Part shown: one piece after another, positions 8,668 to 16,633 of the stretch | How the letters are laid out: each line of letters begins with the position of its first letter | How positions within the stretch are numbered: position 1 is the stretch's first letter | NCBI GenBank assembly: GCA_963668185.1 | Contig: OY764162.1 | Span: forward strand, 1,736,001-1,800,000 | Length of the DNA: 64,000 bases | Source of the DNA: G963668185 sp963668185 | Lineage (GTDB): Bacteria > Chloroflexota > Dehalococcoidia > Lucifugimonadales > G963668185 | Direction: 5' to 3' | Program-made: the position numbers and the translations under genes | Notes under the pieces: model-generated | Database searches by the model: none | The model's input: the letters and a program-made list of their open reading frames with translations, nothing else | What the model was told of the DNA's origin: nothing

Positions 8668-10119
8668 GTGAATAAGCGAGAGACAACGCACGAACTTCTC
8701 CGCGAGCGACGCCCGCAGCATCTGCGGAGCGTCCGGGAGTACATGGCGCAGCCGAGCGCGAGCCAGGAGCACCCTGACGACGTGCGGCGCTGCGCGGGCT
8801 ACGTCGCGGACATCTACCGCCGGTTGGGGTGCCAGCAGGTAGAGGTCGTCGAGACGCCGGGGCTGCCGGCGGTCTGGGCGCGTTACGACGCGGGCGCTCC
8901 CAGGACGCTGGCCGTGTACAGCTACTTCGACACGAACACCGTGGGCACGGGCTGGGACAACGATCCGTACGACGTCGTGCTTGCCCCTAGGCCGCCGTTC
9001 GAGGAGGTAGCGTACGGCAGGGGCGCGGCAAGCAAGGGCGCCGTGCTCGCGTTCATCAACGCGCTCTCGGCGATACGCGAAGTGGAGGGGGAGCTTCCGC
9101 TGAACTTCATGTTCGTGTGCGAGGGCGAGGAGTTCCTGGGCAGCCCGCACGTCCCGTACATGATCGAGCGCTTCGAGGGCAGCCTGTCGAAGGCCGACGC
9201 GGTGCTCTGGCCGGGGCCGTGTCAGACGGCGTCGGGGGACGCGGCGTTCTTCCTGGGCAACAAGGGATGCCTCAAGATCGAGCTGGAGTGCTCCTCGGAG
9301 CGATGGGGACGCGGCCCGGCCGGGGGAGCGGCGCACTCTTCGACACAGGGCGCGATCGACTCGCCGACGTGGCGGCTGGTGCACGCGCTGAGCACGCTGT
9401 ACGACCCGGAAACGAACGCGTCCAGAGTGCCCGGCTTCTACGACGACCTGCTGCCGGCGACGGAGGCCGAGGAGCGGCTGATCGACGACCTGGCGGAGCG
9501 GTACGCCGGCGGCGAAGGCGCGGCAGTGCCCGGCGTGCCGCTCGGCGTATCGGTCTCAGAGTTCGCGGGCGGCATCTCCGGACGCGATGTGTTCCACCGC
9601 TTCTGCTTCCAGCCGACGATGAACATAGACGGCCTGCGGGCGGGCTTCACCGGGCCGGGCACGACGCTGTGGACGCTGCCGGACGCGGCGCACTGCACGA
9701 TCGACCACAGGCTGCCGTTGAACATGGACCCGCAGCGCGTTCTCCTCAAGATACGCGAGCACCTGGACAGGAACGGATACGAGGACATCGGCATCAGGAC
9801 GCTGATGTCGATAGGCGCGCAGAGGCTGAACGTCGAGGACGACATCGCGCAGGCGGCGCTGCGGGTGTTCGATGCCTGGGACATCGAGCCGGTGGTGTGG
9901 CCGCGCAAAGGGGTGAGCGGGCCGTCGGGCGCGTTCAGCCAGATGCTGGGGCTGCCGGTGCTGGGCTCGACCGGAGTCGGGTACGCTAGCGGACATTCGG
10001 GGCCGAACGAGTACCTCGTGACGCAGGCAAGCGGCGCGGTGGGCGGACTGACGGAGTTGGAGCAGTCGTTTGCGGACCTCGTGTACTCGTTCGCGGCGTT
10101 TCCCGACAGGGCGCTGTGA
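8668..10119 (+). CDS. M20-family metallohydrolase homologue with degraded metal site
   Basis: 483 residues from a GTG at 8668; the start is moderately certain. The M20 scaffold is recognisable: a strand before YSYFDTN, YGRGAASKG, EGEEFLGSPH, and a C-terminal ASGHSGPNEYL. In active M20 enzymes the first motif carries a metal-binding His (HxD), the second a bridging Asp (ASDDKG type), and the third the catalytic Glu. Here the His is Tyr and the bridging Asp is missing, while the Glu pair and the final His remain. It is therefore either a divergent hydrolase or an inactive one. It lies 37 bases downstream of the VWA gene and 55 bases upstream of the amidohydrolase, probably cotranscribed. Confidence 0.8.
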   Translation: MNKRETTHELLRERRPQHLRSVREYMAQPSASQEHPDDVRRCAGYVADIYRRLGCQQVEVVETPGLPAVWARYDAGAPRTLAVYSYFDTNTVGTGWDNDPYDVVLAPRPPFEEVAYGRGAASKGAVLAFINALSAIREVEGELPLNFMFVCEGEEFLGSPHVPYMIERFEGSLSKADAVLWPGPCQTASGDAAFFLGNKGCLKIELECSSERWGRGPAGGAAHSSTQGAIDSPTWRLVHALSTLYDPETNASRVPGFYDDLLPATEAEERLIDDLAERYAGGEGAAVPGVPLGVSVSEFAGGISGRDVFHRFCFQPTMNIDGLRAGFTGPGTTLWTLPDAAHCTIDHRLPLNMDPQRVLLKIREHLDRNGYEDIGIRTLMSIGAQRLNVEDDIAQAALRVFDAWDIEPVVWPRKGVSGPSGAFSQMLGLPVLGSTGVGYASGHSGPNEYLVTQASGAVGGLTELEQSFADLVYSFAAFPDRAL

Positions 10120-10174
10120 CCGGGCCGGCGCCGGTCCGCGCTGAAAGCCTGAATCTATTAGGAGCGATGCGAAA

Positions 10175-11554
10175 GTGACCAGCGCCAACCCTCCCACGAT
10201 CATCAAGGCAAAGTACCTGTTCGACGGCGCGGACGTCGAGCACACGGACGGCGCGAGCGTCTGGTTCGAGGGCGACAGGATCACCGGCGTTTACGGCGCC
10301 GCGATGCCGGAGCCGCCGCAGGGCGCTCATATCCTGGACCTGGGCGACGCGTGCATCCTGCCGGGCCTGATGGACTCGCACGTGCACCTGATGTACGGCA
10401 CCGCGGACAGGATGGACCACCCCAAGAACTACGATCACGTGAACGACGAAGACTCGGACTCGCTGATGCTCCTGCGAACGGTGCGCAACGGCTATCGCCA
10501 CATGCTGAAGGCCGGCGTGACCACGATGCGGGACGCGGGCGCGCGCAGGCGCGTTACGTTCGACCTCAAGGAGGGGATCAGCGCGGGCCTGTTCAAGGGC
10601 TTCCCGACGGTGCACGCGTGCGGGCGCAGCATCACGATGACCGGGGGGCACTTCCACTTCTGCGAGGAGGAGGCGGACGGCCCTGAGGAGGTGCGCAAGG
10701 CGGTGCGCCGCCTGATCAAGGAGGGCGCGGACTTCATCAAGGTCATGGGGTCGGGCGGCGGCACGTACATCACCGATTACCGGTACGCCTCCTATACCGT
10801 CGGCGAGCTCGCGGCGATCGCGGACGAGTGCCACCGGCAGGGCCGGACGTGCACGCTGCACGCCATCGCGACGGACGCGGTCAGGAACGCCGTGGACGCG
10901 GGGTTCGACTCGATCGAGCACTTCGAGTTCGTGGAGATGGACTTCACCCGGCGCCTCGATCCGGCCATCGGGGAGCGGATCATCGAGAACGGGATGTGGC
11001 TCAGCCCGACGATACAGACCGGGTACCGTAAGATGGAGGCGCTGCTGAAGCTACAGGAAGAGAGGGCGCTGACGCCCGCCGAACGGGAGAACCTCACTTA
11101 CGCGCAGTGGAAGCAGGAGGGGCAGCTTTACATCACCGGCAAGCTGTGGGAGATGGGCGCGCGCAAGTTCGTGACCGGAACGGACGCGATCTCCGAGTTC
11201 GGGGACTACGCCATCGGCCTGGAACTGATGGCCGAGGCCGGGATCCCGAACAGGGAGGTGCTGAAGGCCGCGACGCGGAACTGCGCTGAGGACTTCGGCA
11301 TTCTGGACGATTACGGGACGCTGGAGGCCGGGAAGTTCGCCGACATCACGGTGGTGCGCGGCAACCCGATGGAGGACATTACCGCGCTAAGGGACGTTGC
11401 TCAGGTGGTCAAGGGCGGCTACGTGCTGCCCATGGAAGCGCTCGAACTGTTCCCGGCGGGGCCGGGCGCAGCCGCCCCGAGGCGTGGCCTCGGAAAGCGC
11501 AGGCCTGACCCGGAGGTCGTGCGCATCGAGGAAAACCTCAAGGGGCTACGTTAG
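10175..11554 (+). CDS. metal-dependent amidohydrolase (imidazolonepropionase/prolidase-like)
   Basis: 459 residues from a GTG at 10175 with GGAG ten bases before; the nearby ATG at 10167 is followed at once by a stop. TIM-barrel amidohydrolase motifs are intact: DSHVHLM (first metal ligands), a Lys in FIKVMGSGGG, HAIAT, DSIEHFEF, and the late Asp in FVTGTDAISEFG. The C-terminus has GTLEAGKFADITVVRGNPMEDI, the typical return to the beta-sandwich. Members hydrolyse cyclic amides or Xaa-Pro-type dipeptides; the substrate here is not known. It probably works with the upstream M20-like gene. Confidence 0.88.
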   Translation: MTSANPPTIIKAKYLFDGADVEHTDGASVWFEGDRITGVYGAAMPEPPQGAHILDLGDACILPGLMDSHVHLMYGTADRMDHPKNYDHVNDEDSDSLMLLRTVRNGYRHMLKAGVTTMRDAGARRRVTFDLKEGISAGLFKGFPTVHACGRSITMTGGHFHFCEEEADGPEEVRKAVRRLIKEGADFIKVMGSGGGTYITDYRYASYTVGELAAIADECHRQGRTCTLHAIATDAVRNAVDAGFDSIEHFEFVEMDFTRRLDPAIGERIIENGMWLSPTIQTGYRKMEALLKLQEERALTPAERENLTYAQWKQEGQLYITGKLWEMGARKFVTGTDAISEFGDYAIGLELMAEAGIPNREVLKAATRNCAEDFGILDDYGTLEAGKFADITVVRGNPMEDITALRDVAQVVKGGYVLPMEALELFPAGPGAAAPRRGLGKRRPDPEVVRIEENLKGLR

Positions 11555-11575
11555 AAAGCCGACCTTAGACGCCCT

Positions 11576-11788
11576 TTAGTGGCGGGCGGACCTGTTGGTG
11601 CTGACCGGCGTCTCTTCCTCTGACGAGGCCTCAAGTGAGTCGTCGCCGGACTGCGCCTTCCGGAACTCCCGGATCGCCTTGCCCATCGCGCCTCCGACCT
11701 CGCCGAGTCTGCCCACTCCGAAGATGATGAGCACAACGACGAGGATGATTATGAGTTCCGGTATTCCGAATCCGCGTGTGAACGGCAT
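11576..11788 (-). CDS. tatA: Sec-independent (twin-arginine) translocase subunit TatA/TatE
   Basis: 70 residues: one membrane helix (IPELIIILVVVLIIFGVGRL), the conserved F-G hinge, then the amphipathic helix beginning GEVGGAMGKAIREFRKA and a short acidic tail, exactly the TatA/E plan. TatA oligomers form the pore that exports folded Tat substrates; a possible Tat substrate is encoded at 22943. It is the last gene of a minus-strand group below lexA; no tatC is in the window. Confidence 0.93.
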   Translation of the reverse strand: MPFTRGFGIPELIIILVVVLIIFGVGRLGEVGGAMGKAIREFRKAQSGDDSLEASSEEETPVSTNRSARH

Positions 11789-11899
11789 TTCCTGTACCTG
11801 TCGGCTGGTTAACTTGTACAGGCATCATACCTTTGCCGGTACGAGCCGGTCAACGCGAAGCAGGTACAGGATTGCGCCTGTCGCCGGGCTCGTGCCCGG

Positions 11900-12541
11900 T
11901 TACACGTTCCGGACTACGCCGACCACCTTCCCCTGCACCGACACCTGGTCCGCCGGGACCACTATCGGGTCCATGGTCGTGTTGGCGGGCTGCAGCCTGA
12001 CGCTGCCGTTCTCCATGTAGAAGCGCTTCAGGGTGACTTCGTCGTCCCGCAGCCGCGCCGCAACCATTTCGCCGTTAGAGGCGTCCGACGCAGGCTGGAG
12101 CAGCACGAGGTCGCCGTCGGCAACGAGGGCGTCGATCATCGAATCGCCCCGGACGCGGACGGCATAAACGTCGTCCCTGTCGCCGGTGAGGAACGCCGGC
12201 AGATCGACGCTGTCGATCCCCTGCTCGCGCCAGCTGCTCGAGGGAGCGACGGGCAGAGGGGAGCCGGCGGCTATGCTGCCCATGATCGGGACCGCCACGA
12301 CGTTGGACACGGCGCGGCGGTACTTCGCTCCGAGCACGATGCCCCGGGACACGTCCGGCTGGCGCGCCAGGTAACCCTCCCTCTGGAGGATCCGGAGGTT
12401 GTAGTCCACCACGGACGTGGAACTGACCTCGCATCCATGCTGTATGTCCCGCACGGTGGGCGGGAACTGGTTCTCCTCCATGAACTCAACAATGAAGTCC
12501 ATGATCCTGTTCTGCCTGTCCGACAGCTTCTTTGCGGCCAT
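11900..12541 (-). CDS. lexA: LexA repressor, SOS regulator
   Basis: 213 residues. The N-terminal winged helix reads SDRQNRIMDFIVEFMEENQFPPTVRDI with a recognition helix near SSTSVVDYNLRIL. The C-terminal S24 peptidase half has the self-cleavage Ala92-Gly93 bond (SIAAGSP), Ser134 (RGDSMID) and Lys172 (VTLKRF), so RecA-stimulated autocleavage is expected. The ATG at 12541 has AGGAGG nine bases upstream. A promoter with an overlapping dyad lies 134 bases upstream, consistent with autorepression. Confidence 0.96.
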   Translation of the reverse strand: MAAKKLSDRQNRIMDFIVEFMEENQFPPTVRDIQHGCEVSSTSVVDYNLRILQREGYLARQPDVSRGIVLGAKYRRAVSNVVAVPIMGSIAAGSPLPVAPSSSWREQGIDSVDLPAFLTGDRDDVYAVRVRGDSMIDALVADGDLVLLQPASDASNGEMVAARLRDDEVTLKRFYMENGSVRLQPANTTMDPIVVPADQVSVQGKVVGVVRNV

Positions 12542-12674
12542 GTCTATCCTCCTGCTTCTGTCTGTTTCATCCTCTCTTGCGGACTGGTCGGGCCTTTGAG
12601 AGAGCGCCCACTTAAGGCCCCCGTCCCAGGCGTCGCCGACCTCGAAAAGTCCAGAGAAGAGATGTTCTGTGCAA

Positions 12675-12703
12675 AATCTAGCACTGTAGAGCTATCATGT
12701 CAA
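12675..12703 (-). promoter_or_regulatory. lexA promoter with dyad operator between -35 and -10
   Basis: Minus strand TTGACA (12703-12698), 17-bp spacer, TAGATT (12680-12675). The spacer contains the imperfect dyad AGCnCTnnAGnGCT at 12680-12693, well placed for repression. I infer that it is the LexA box of this lineage; it is neither the E. coli CTG-N10-CAG nor the B. subtilis GAAC-N4-GTTC box. Confidence 0.6.
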
Positions 12704-12748
12704 GTGTTCGCATGACCTCACCTCAAGAATCTCGGTCGAGCTGCTTGA

Positions 12749-13975
12749 TTAGCGCCTCTTCTTCTTCGTGCGTCTTGAGCGCGGGCGACCGCTCGCGCCC
12801 TTGACGTTCACGATCTGCCTGAACGTGTTCACGACCTCAGCGAGGCTCGACGACTGTTCGATGACGCGGTCCACGTCCTTGTACGCGCCCGGCAGTTCGT
12901 CGAGGAAGTCGGGATCGTGCTTGACCTCGATGCCCGTCATCGAGCTTTCGAAGTCGTCCATTGTGAACCGCCGGCGCGCCTCGGTCCGGCTGAAGCGGCG
13001 CCCGGCCCCGTGCGGAGCGGAGCAGAAAGACTCCTCGTCTCCGAGGCCGCGCACAACGTAGCTGCGCGTTCCCATCGAGCCGGGTATCAGCCCAGGCTGG
13101 CCGGGGTACGCGCTGATGGCGCCCTTCCGGCTGACCCAGACGTCCTCGCCGAAGTGCGGCTCGTTCTCGGTGAAGTTGTGATGGCACTGGACCGTCCGCA
13201 CCCGCTCCAACTCCCGCGTGTGGTCGCCGTAGTAAGCCTCCGACAGCGCGGCCAGGACACGGTCCATCATCACCTCGCGGTTGGCGAGAGCGTAGTCCTG
13301 GCACCACCGCAGGTCCTCGATGTAGTCCGCGAACTCATGCGTGCCCTCCTCCAAGAACGCCAGGTCCCTGTGGGGCAGATCGACGTTCCCGCTCCGGCAT
13401 AGGCGCTGCGCCTCCTGGATGTGATGCGTGGCGACCCTGTTGCCAACGCCCCTTGAGCCGGAATGCAGGAAGGCCCAGATCGCGCCCTCGCGGTCCTCTA
13501 CGATCTCGATGAAGTGGTTGCCGCTGCCGAGCGTGCCAAGCTGGAGTTGCCACTGCGGCGCTATCGAGTCGTACAGCTTCATTCGTGCGCCGGCGCGCTC
13601 CGCCAACTCCCCGGCCCTGTCGATGGCGGTGCCGTGCATACTCCGGTTGCGGCCGCCGGTCGCGAGGGGGATGCGCCGCTCGATGCTCTCACGCAGCGAA
13701 GACAGGTCGGACGGCAGGTCCGCGCGCTCCAGCCCTGTCTCGACGGCGATCATGCCGCAGCCGATGTCCACGCCGACCGCGGCCGGAATGATCGCGCCCA
13801 CCGTGGGAATCACGGAGCCGACCGTGGCGCCCAGGCCCAGGTGGCAGTCCGGCATAACCGCGATGTGGCGGTGAACGAACGGCATCGTGGAGATAAGCCG
13901 GATCTGCTCCAGAGCCTTCGGCTCGATCTCGTCAGGCGGCAGCCAGGCCACCGCCTTTTCGTTGATCCTGTACAC
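12749..13975 (-). CDS. rtcB: RtcB family RNA-splicing/repair ligase
   Basis: 408 residues, normal for bacterial RtcB. RtcB joins 2',3'-cyclic phosphate (or 3'-phosphate) RNA ends to 5'-OH ends using GTP and Mn2+. Seen: MPDCHLG near 41-47, GVDIGCGM at 68-75 (metal-binding Asp and Cys), GSGNH at 150-154, HSGSRGVGN near 171, HHNF at 265, and the guanylated His322 in PHGAGR. All catalytic signatures are intact. It follows rpsT on the same strand, but the rpsT terminator separates them. No RtcR or archease neighbour is visible. Confidence 0.95.
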   Translation of the reverse strand: MYRINEKAVAWLPPDEIEPKALEQIRLISTMPFVHRHIAVMPDCHLGLGATVGSVIPTVGAIIPAAVGVDIGCGMIAVETGLERADLPSDLSSLRESIERRIPLATGGRNRSMHGTAIDRAGELAERAGARMKLYDSIAPQWQLQLGTLGSGNHFIEIVEDREGAIWAFLHSGSRGVGNRVATHHIQEAQRLCRSGNVDLPHRDLAFLEEGTHEFADYIEDLRWCQDYALANREVMMDRVLAALSEAYYGDHTRELERVRTVQCHHNFTENEPHFGEDVWVSRKGAISAYPGQPGLIPGSMGTRSYVVRGLGDEESFCSAPHGAGRRFSRTEARRRFTMDDFESSMTGIEVKHDPDFLDELPGAYKDVDRVIEQSSSLAEVVNTFRQIVNVKGASGRPRSRRTKKKRR

Positions 13976-14035
13976 CTTGCCATCTCCTGTCTCGATTGCA
14001 GGCCGCCTTAGAGCGGGGCCTGCTCACGGCTAAAT

Positions 14036-14065
14036 CAAAAGAGCCTTGGCGCTGGGCCAAGGCTC
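14036..14065 (-). terminator. intrinsic terminator after rpsT
   Basis: Perfect 10-bp stem (14041-14050 with 14056-14065; arms GAGCCTTGGC and GCCAAGGCTC), 5-base loop, followed on the minus strand by TTTTG. It lies 27 bases beyond the rpsT stop. Confidence 0.85.
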
Positions 14066-14091
14066 CTCGGATTAAGGCGGATGTAACCGCT

Positions 14092-14358
14092 CTATTCGTC
14101 GGAATTGACCTCCGCGCCGTTGACCAGCTTCGCGAGACGCGACTTGCGCCGCGCCGCGTTGTTCATATGCAGCGCGCCCTTCTGCGCCGCCTTGTCCAGG
14201 CCCTTCACCGCCGCGGCCAGCGCTTCCCGCGCGGCTTCGGCGTCGCCCTCTTCGGCGCTTCGCCGGGCCTTCCGGACCAACGTCTTGGCCCGGCTCCTCA
14301 GCGCGACGTTTCTACCGTGGCGCCTCGAGGCTTGTCGAACTGCCTTCTTAGATGGCAA
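14092..14358 (-). CDS. rpsT: 30S ribosomal protein S20
   Basis: 88 residues, rich in Lys, Arg and Ala, with the S20 pattern: PSKKAVRQASRRHGRN at the start, a three-helix bundle and KSRLAKLVN near the end. S20 binds 16S rRNA early in small-subunit assembly. The start is a TTG at 14358 with AAGGAG about ten bases upstream; non-ATG starts are also known for rpsT elsewhere and are linked to autoregulation. It ends in a strong terminator. Confidence 0.95.
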   Translation of the reverse strand: MPSKKAVRQASRRHGRNVALRSRAKTLVRKARRSAEEGDAEAAREALAAAVKGLDKAAQKGALHMNNAARRKSRLAKLVNGAEVNSDE

Positions 14359-14450
14359 ATCCCTTACTCCTTAGTCCCGTTTCCCGTTGCGCGAAGTTTC
14401 CCTGGCGAGCCGGCAAGAGGCCGGCTTCCGTCGGGAACCCCCGGACGACG

Positions 14451-14594
14451 CTAGTCTGAGGACGGCAGCTTCCTGGGCTGCTGGGCGTCCATCTCCGAAT
14501 CGTGACACTCCACGGAACCCTCGCCCGCCTTGGTGCACAGAATCACCGCGCCGCACTCTTCACACTGATACCTTCTGCCCAGTTGATTGGCCAC
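14451..14594 (-). CDS. 47-residue desulforedoxin-like mini-protein
   Basis: GTG at 14594 opens a 47-codon frame. It contains YQCEECGAVILCTKAGEGSV and then ECHDSEMD, so it has CxxC, an extra Cys and a Cys-His pair where desulforedoxin has Cys-Cys. It starts one base after the stop of the neighbouring 38-residue paralogue and is surely cotranslated with it. It probably binds one Fe or Zn through its Cys residues. The short Ser/Pro-rich tail is unique to this copy. Confidence 0.75.
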   Translation of the reverse strand: MANQLGRRYQCEECGAVILCTKAGEGSVECHDSEMDAQQPRKLPSSD

Positions 14595-14595
14595 T

Positions 14596-14712
14596 CTACT
14601 TCATCTCCAGCGGTCTGCCGCAACACTTGATCGTGCCTTCGCCGCCCTTGGTCACGACGAACTCCGCGCCGCATTCCTGGCACATGTACCGTTTGCCTGT
14701 CTGGCTAGACAA
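14596..14712 (-). CDS. 38-residue desulforedoxin-like protein
   Basis: TTG at 14712 with GAGGGA about seven bases upstream; the frame is closed by a stop just above, so no longer version exists. The product has RYMCQECGAEFVVTKGGEGT followed by KCCGRPLEMK. This is the desulforedoxin pattern CxxC...CC, a four-Cys iron site of rubredoxin type as found alone in desulforedoxin or at the N-terminus of desulfoferrodoxin. Likely a small cytosolic redox or metal-binding protein. Its paralogue follows immediately. Confidence 0.82.
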   Translation of the reverse strand: MSSQTGKRYMCQECGAEFVVTKGGEGTIKCCGRPLEMK

Positions 14713-14807
14713 CGCCGTCCCTCAGCTTCAGATAGCTCTACAACCCGGCAGATTATAGCACGCCGTACGATGGACGAGAGACCCAGAGGCCGGGCCCCAA
14801 AGGCCGG

Positions 14808-15683
14808 TTACGAAGACAGGTTTCTCCCAGCCTCGATCAAAGCCTGGGCAGAGTCGTAATCGCGGGGGCCGCGCCGCGGGATCGGCGGCATGATGTAGAA
14901 GCGCCGGTGTCCGGCCTGGAACAGGTCTGCGACCACCTGGAGCGCGATGTCGACGCCTGAACGGCCGCGTTCGAGGTCGGCGGCGGCCCACCCGGGGACC
15001 GCTCCGAACGTGATGCCTCCTTCCGCCAGCATCTGGACGCCCCAGAATACCGGCGCGTCCAGGGCGCGCCCGTGCCGGTCCGCATAGCGTTCCAGGAACT
15101 CATCTGCCGTGCGGGCGTCGTACACCGTCTGCAACAGGAAGAACTGCGCGCCGGCCTCGACCTTTCGCCTCGTCAGTCGCAGTTGCGTCTCGATGTTGCC
15201 GCCGATGTCGATGGTCGCGCCAACGCAAAGGCCGGCGGGAGCGCGCAGACGAAGCCCGCGGTAGTCCCGGCCGGCGTTCATCGCGTCCACCGACGAGAGA
15301 AGGCCGGTCGGCGTGAAATCGTTTACTTCGGTGGACAACGTAAGCTCCCTTTCGGAAAAACGGTCGCCTCGAAGTACCACCACGTTCTCCAGCCCGTGAA
15401 GGTCGGTGCCCAGCAGCAGGCTCTGCATGGCGAGCCTGTTCATGTCGCGGGTCGCTACCGTGACTAGCACGTCCTTCGAGAAGCGCGCCTTGATCCACGA
15501 AGCGGCCATCGCCGAGTTCACCGTGACGAAGCGGCCCGGGTTGTAACCCACGGAGATGAAGTCCGCGTCGAGGCGCCCCGCCGGCTCCAGCAGCGCCGGG
15601 TCCGAGCCTCTGGGCGGCGAGAAGTCGCACACAAACAGAGGGGAGCCGCCCGCGGCCCTGTGCTTTTCCACGATGGTCGCCAT
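14808..15683 (-). CDS. metF: methylenetetrahydrofolate reductase family protein
   Basis: 291 residues, the size of bacterial MetF. It shows an FSPPRGSD segment near residue 21 (an FxPP-type start), GDRFSE near 109, CVGATIDIGG, KVEAGAQFFLLQTVYDARTA (flavin-proximal helix and strand) and PVFWGVQML. MetF reduces 5,10-methylene-THF to 5-methyl-THF with FAD for methionine or acetyl-CoA pathways. The N-terminus diverges from E. coli MetF, and no MetV or corrinoid partner is adjacent, so the electron donor is uncertain. It may belong to the clade annotated simply as methylenetetrahydrofolate reductase-like. Confidence 0.82.
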   Translation of the reverse strand: MATIVEKHRAAGGSPLFVCDFSPPRGSDPALLEPAGRLDADFISVGYNPGRFVTVNSAMAASWIKARFSKDVLVTVATRDMNRLAMQSLLLGTDLHGLENVVVLRGDRFSERELTLSTEVNDFTPTGLLSSVDAMNAGRDYRGLRLRAPAGLCVGATIDIGGNIETQLRLTRRKVEAGAQFFLLQTVYDARTADEFLERYADRHGRALDAPVFWGVQMLAEGGITFGAVPGWAAADLERGRSGVDIALQVVADLFQAGHRRFYIMPPIPRRGPRDYDSAQALIEAGRNLSS

Positions 15684-15696
15684 GAAACAAGTGCAA

Positions 15697-15728
15697 CAAA
15701 AGACGACGCCCGCGTCAATGCGGGCGTC
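15697..15728 (-). terminator. intrinsic terminator after the zinc-ribbon gene
   Basis: Nine-bp perfect stem (GACGCCCGC 15705-15713 with 15720-15728), 6-base loop, then TTTTG on the minus strand. It separates the zinc-ribbon gene from metF. Confidence 0.8.
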
Positions 15729-15777
15729 GCCTGAAGAGATTCCAGAATATGTTCGGGAGATTCCGGTTGGAACCGGC

Positions 15778-16203
15778 CTACTTCCAAGCGAGGAAGCCCA
15801 GCTTGTCAGGAGTCAGGGAGACCCTGTGAGAGTCGGCGCACTTGAAGCGCTCTTCCCGAAACTCCCGGCGCTTGCCGGAAAGCGAAGACTGCTCCATGAT
15901 CTTCCTGCCGGGGCAGAACGGGCACTCGACTGCGTGCGCCAGCCGGTTCCCGATCCTGACCGCCTGAACGTAGGTGATCACGTTCTTCAGCGACGGGGAG
16001 TCGCCGATGTATCGAACGACGTACCGGGTGGCGGAACTAAGAAGGCTCTGATCGCCGTTCCTCTTCGCCTCCCCCGCGAACCTGTAGTCCTGGTACCCGC
16101 ACTGCAGGCACTCAGGTTCATGGTACGTCTTGATGAGCCTCGCGTGGCACCTCGGGCATTCGCTCTGCTGGACAGGGGCTGAGGCTATCTGTGTCGCGTA
16201 CAC
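15778..16203 (-). CDS. zinc-ribbon protein of unknown function
   Basis: 141 residues from a GTG at 16203 with AGGAGG seven bases before. Cys16/Cys19 with Cys32/Cys35 form one four-Cys zinc ribbon (ECPRCHARL and PECLQCGYQ). A second cluster, Cys94/Cys97 with Cys122 and possibly His126, may bind another metal. The middle is basic and helical, suggesting nucleic-acid contact. It is monocistronic, with its own terminator. I do not recognise the family. Confidence 0.75.
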   Translation of the reverse strand: MYATQIASAPVQQSECPRCHARLIKTYHEPECLQCGYQDYRFAGEAKRNGDQSLLSSATRYVVRYIGDSPSLKNVITYVQAVRIGNRLAHAVECPFCPGRKIMEQSSLSGKRREFREERFKCADSHRVSLTPDKLGFLAWK

Positions 16204-16440
16204 GCTGGTCCTCCTGCGCTGGACTCGATCTTTCTCATGTGCTTGGAATCAAACTTAAACGGCCAAAACTGGATAAGTCTTAGACGAGTATTAAACTAAT
16301 GCTTACAGTCAATGCATTTCAAGAGACAAAATCCGAAAAAGCCGCCAATTTCGCGTCGAATTAAAGTACTGGAGTTCGGGACTATCGTTCGCAATACGCC
16401 GTTTGCCGCATAGCCACGGCATCCACGGGCTGCGCACCGC

Positions 16441-16472
16441 TCACATATTGTGAAGCCGTTCACATGCGTGAA
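16441..16472. promoter_or_regulatory. two adjacent dyads upstream of etfBA
   Basis: A perfect palindrome with arms TCACA/TGTGA around TAT (16441-16453) and a second, TTCAC-ATGC-GTGAA (16459-16472), with centres about 18-19 bp apart. They share the TCACAT..GTGAAG core, as two sites for one dimeric regulator. They sit about 75-105 bp upstream of the etfB -35 box and between divergent genes, so either direction could be the target. Confidence 0.45.
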
Positions 16473-16545
16473 GGCGTTTGCGGGCCGACGAGACGCAGGT
16501 GGAGAAAATACAAGCACGTTCAAAGCTGAGCGCAAGCTGGCATCG

Positions 16546-16575
16546 TTGACACATTTTTTCTTCCGGTGCTATAGT
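16546..16575 (+). promoter_or_regulatory. promoter of etfBA
   Basis: TTGACA (16546-16551), 18-bp spacer, TATAGT (16570-16575), within a 430-bp AT-richer intergenic stretch (16204-16633) that holds no gene I can support. Confidence 0.65.
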
Positions 16576-16633
16576 TCTTTCGTTTTGTAAGGATGCTTGC
16601 CAACCCCAAATCATGTCAGTTTAGGAGTCCTCA

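Noticed and set aside
16296..16535. 79-codon minus-strand frame between the zinc-ribbon and etfB genes
   Set aside because: No ribosome site or motif, and it covers the dyads of the etfB upstream region.
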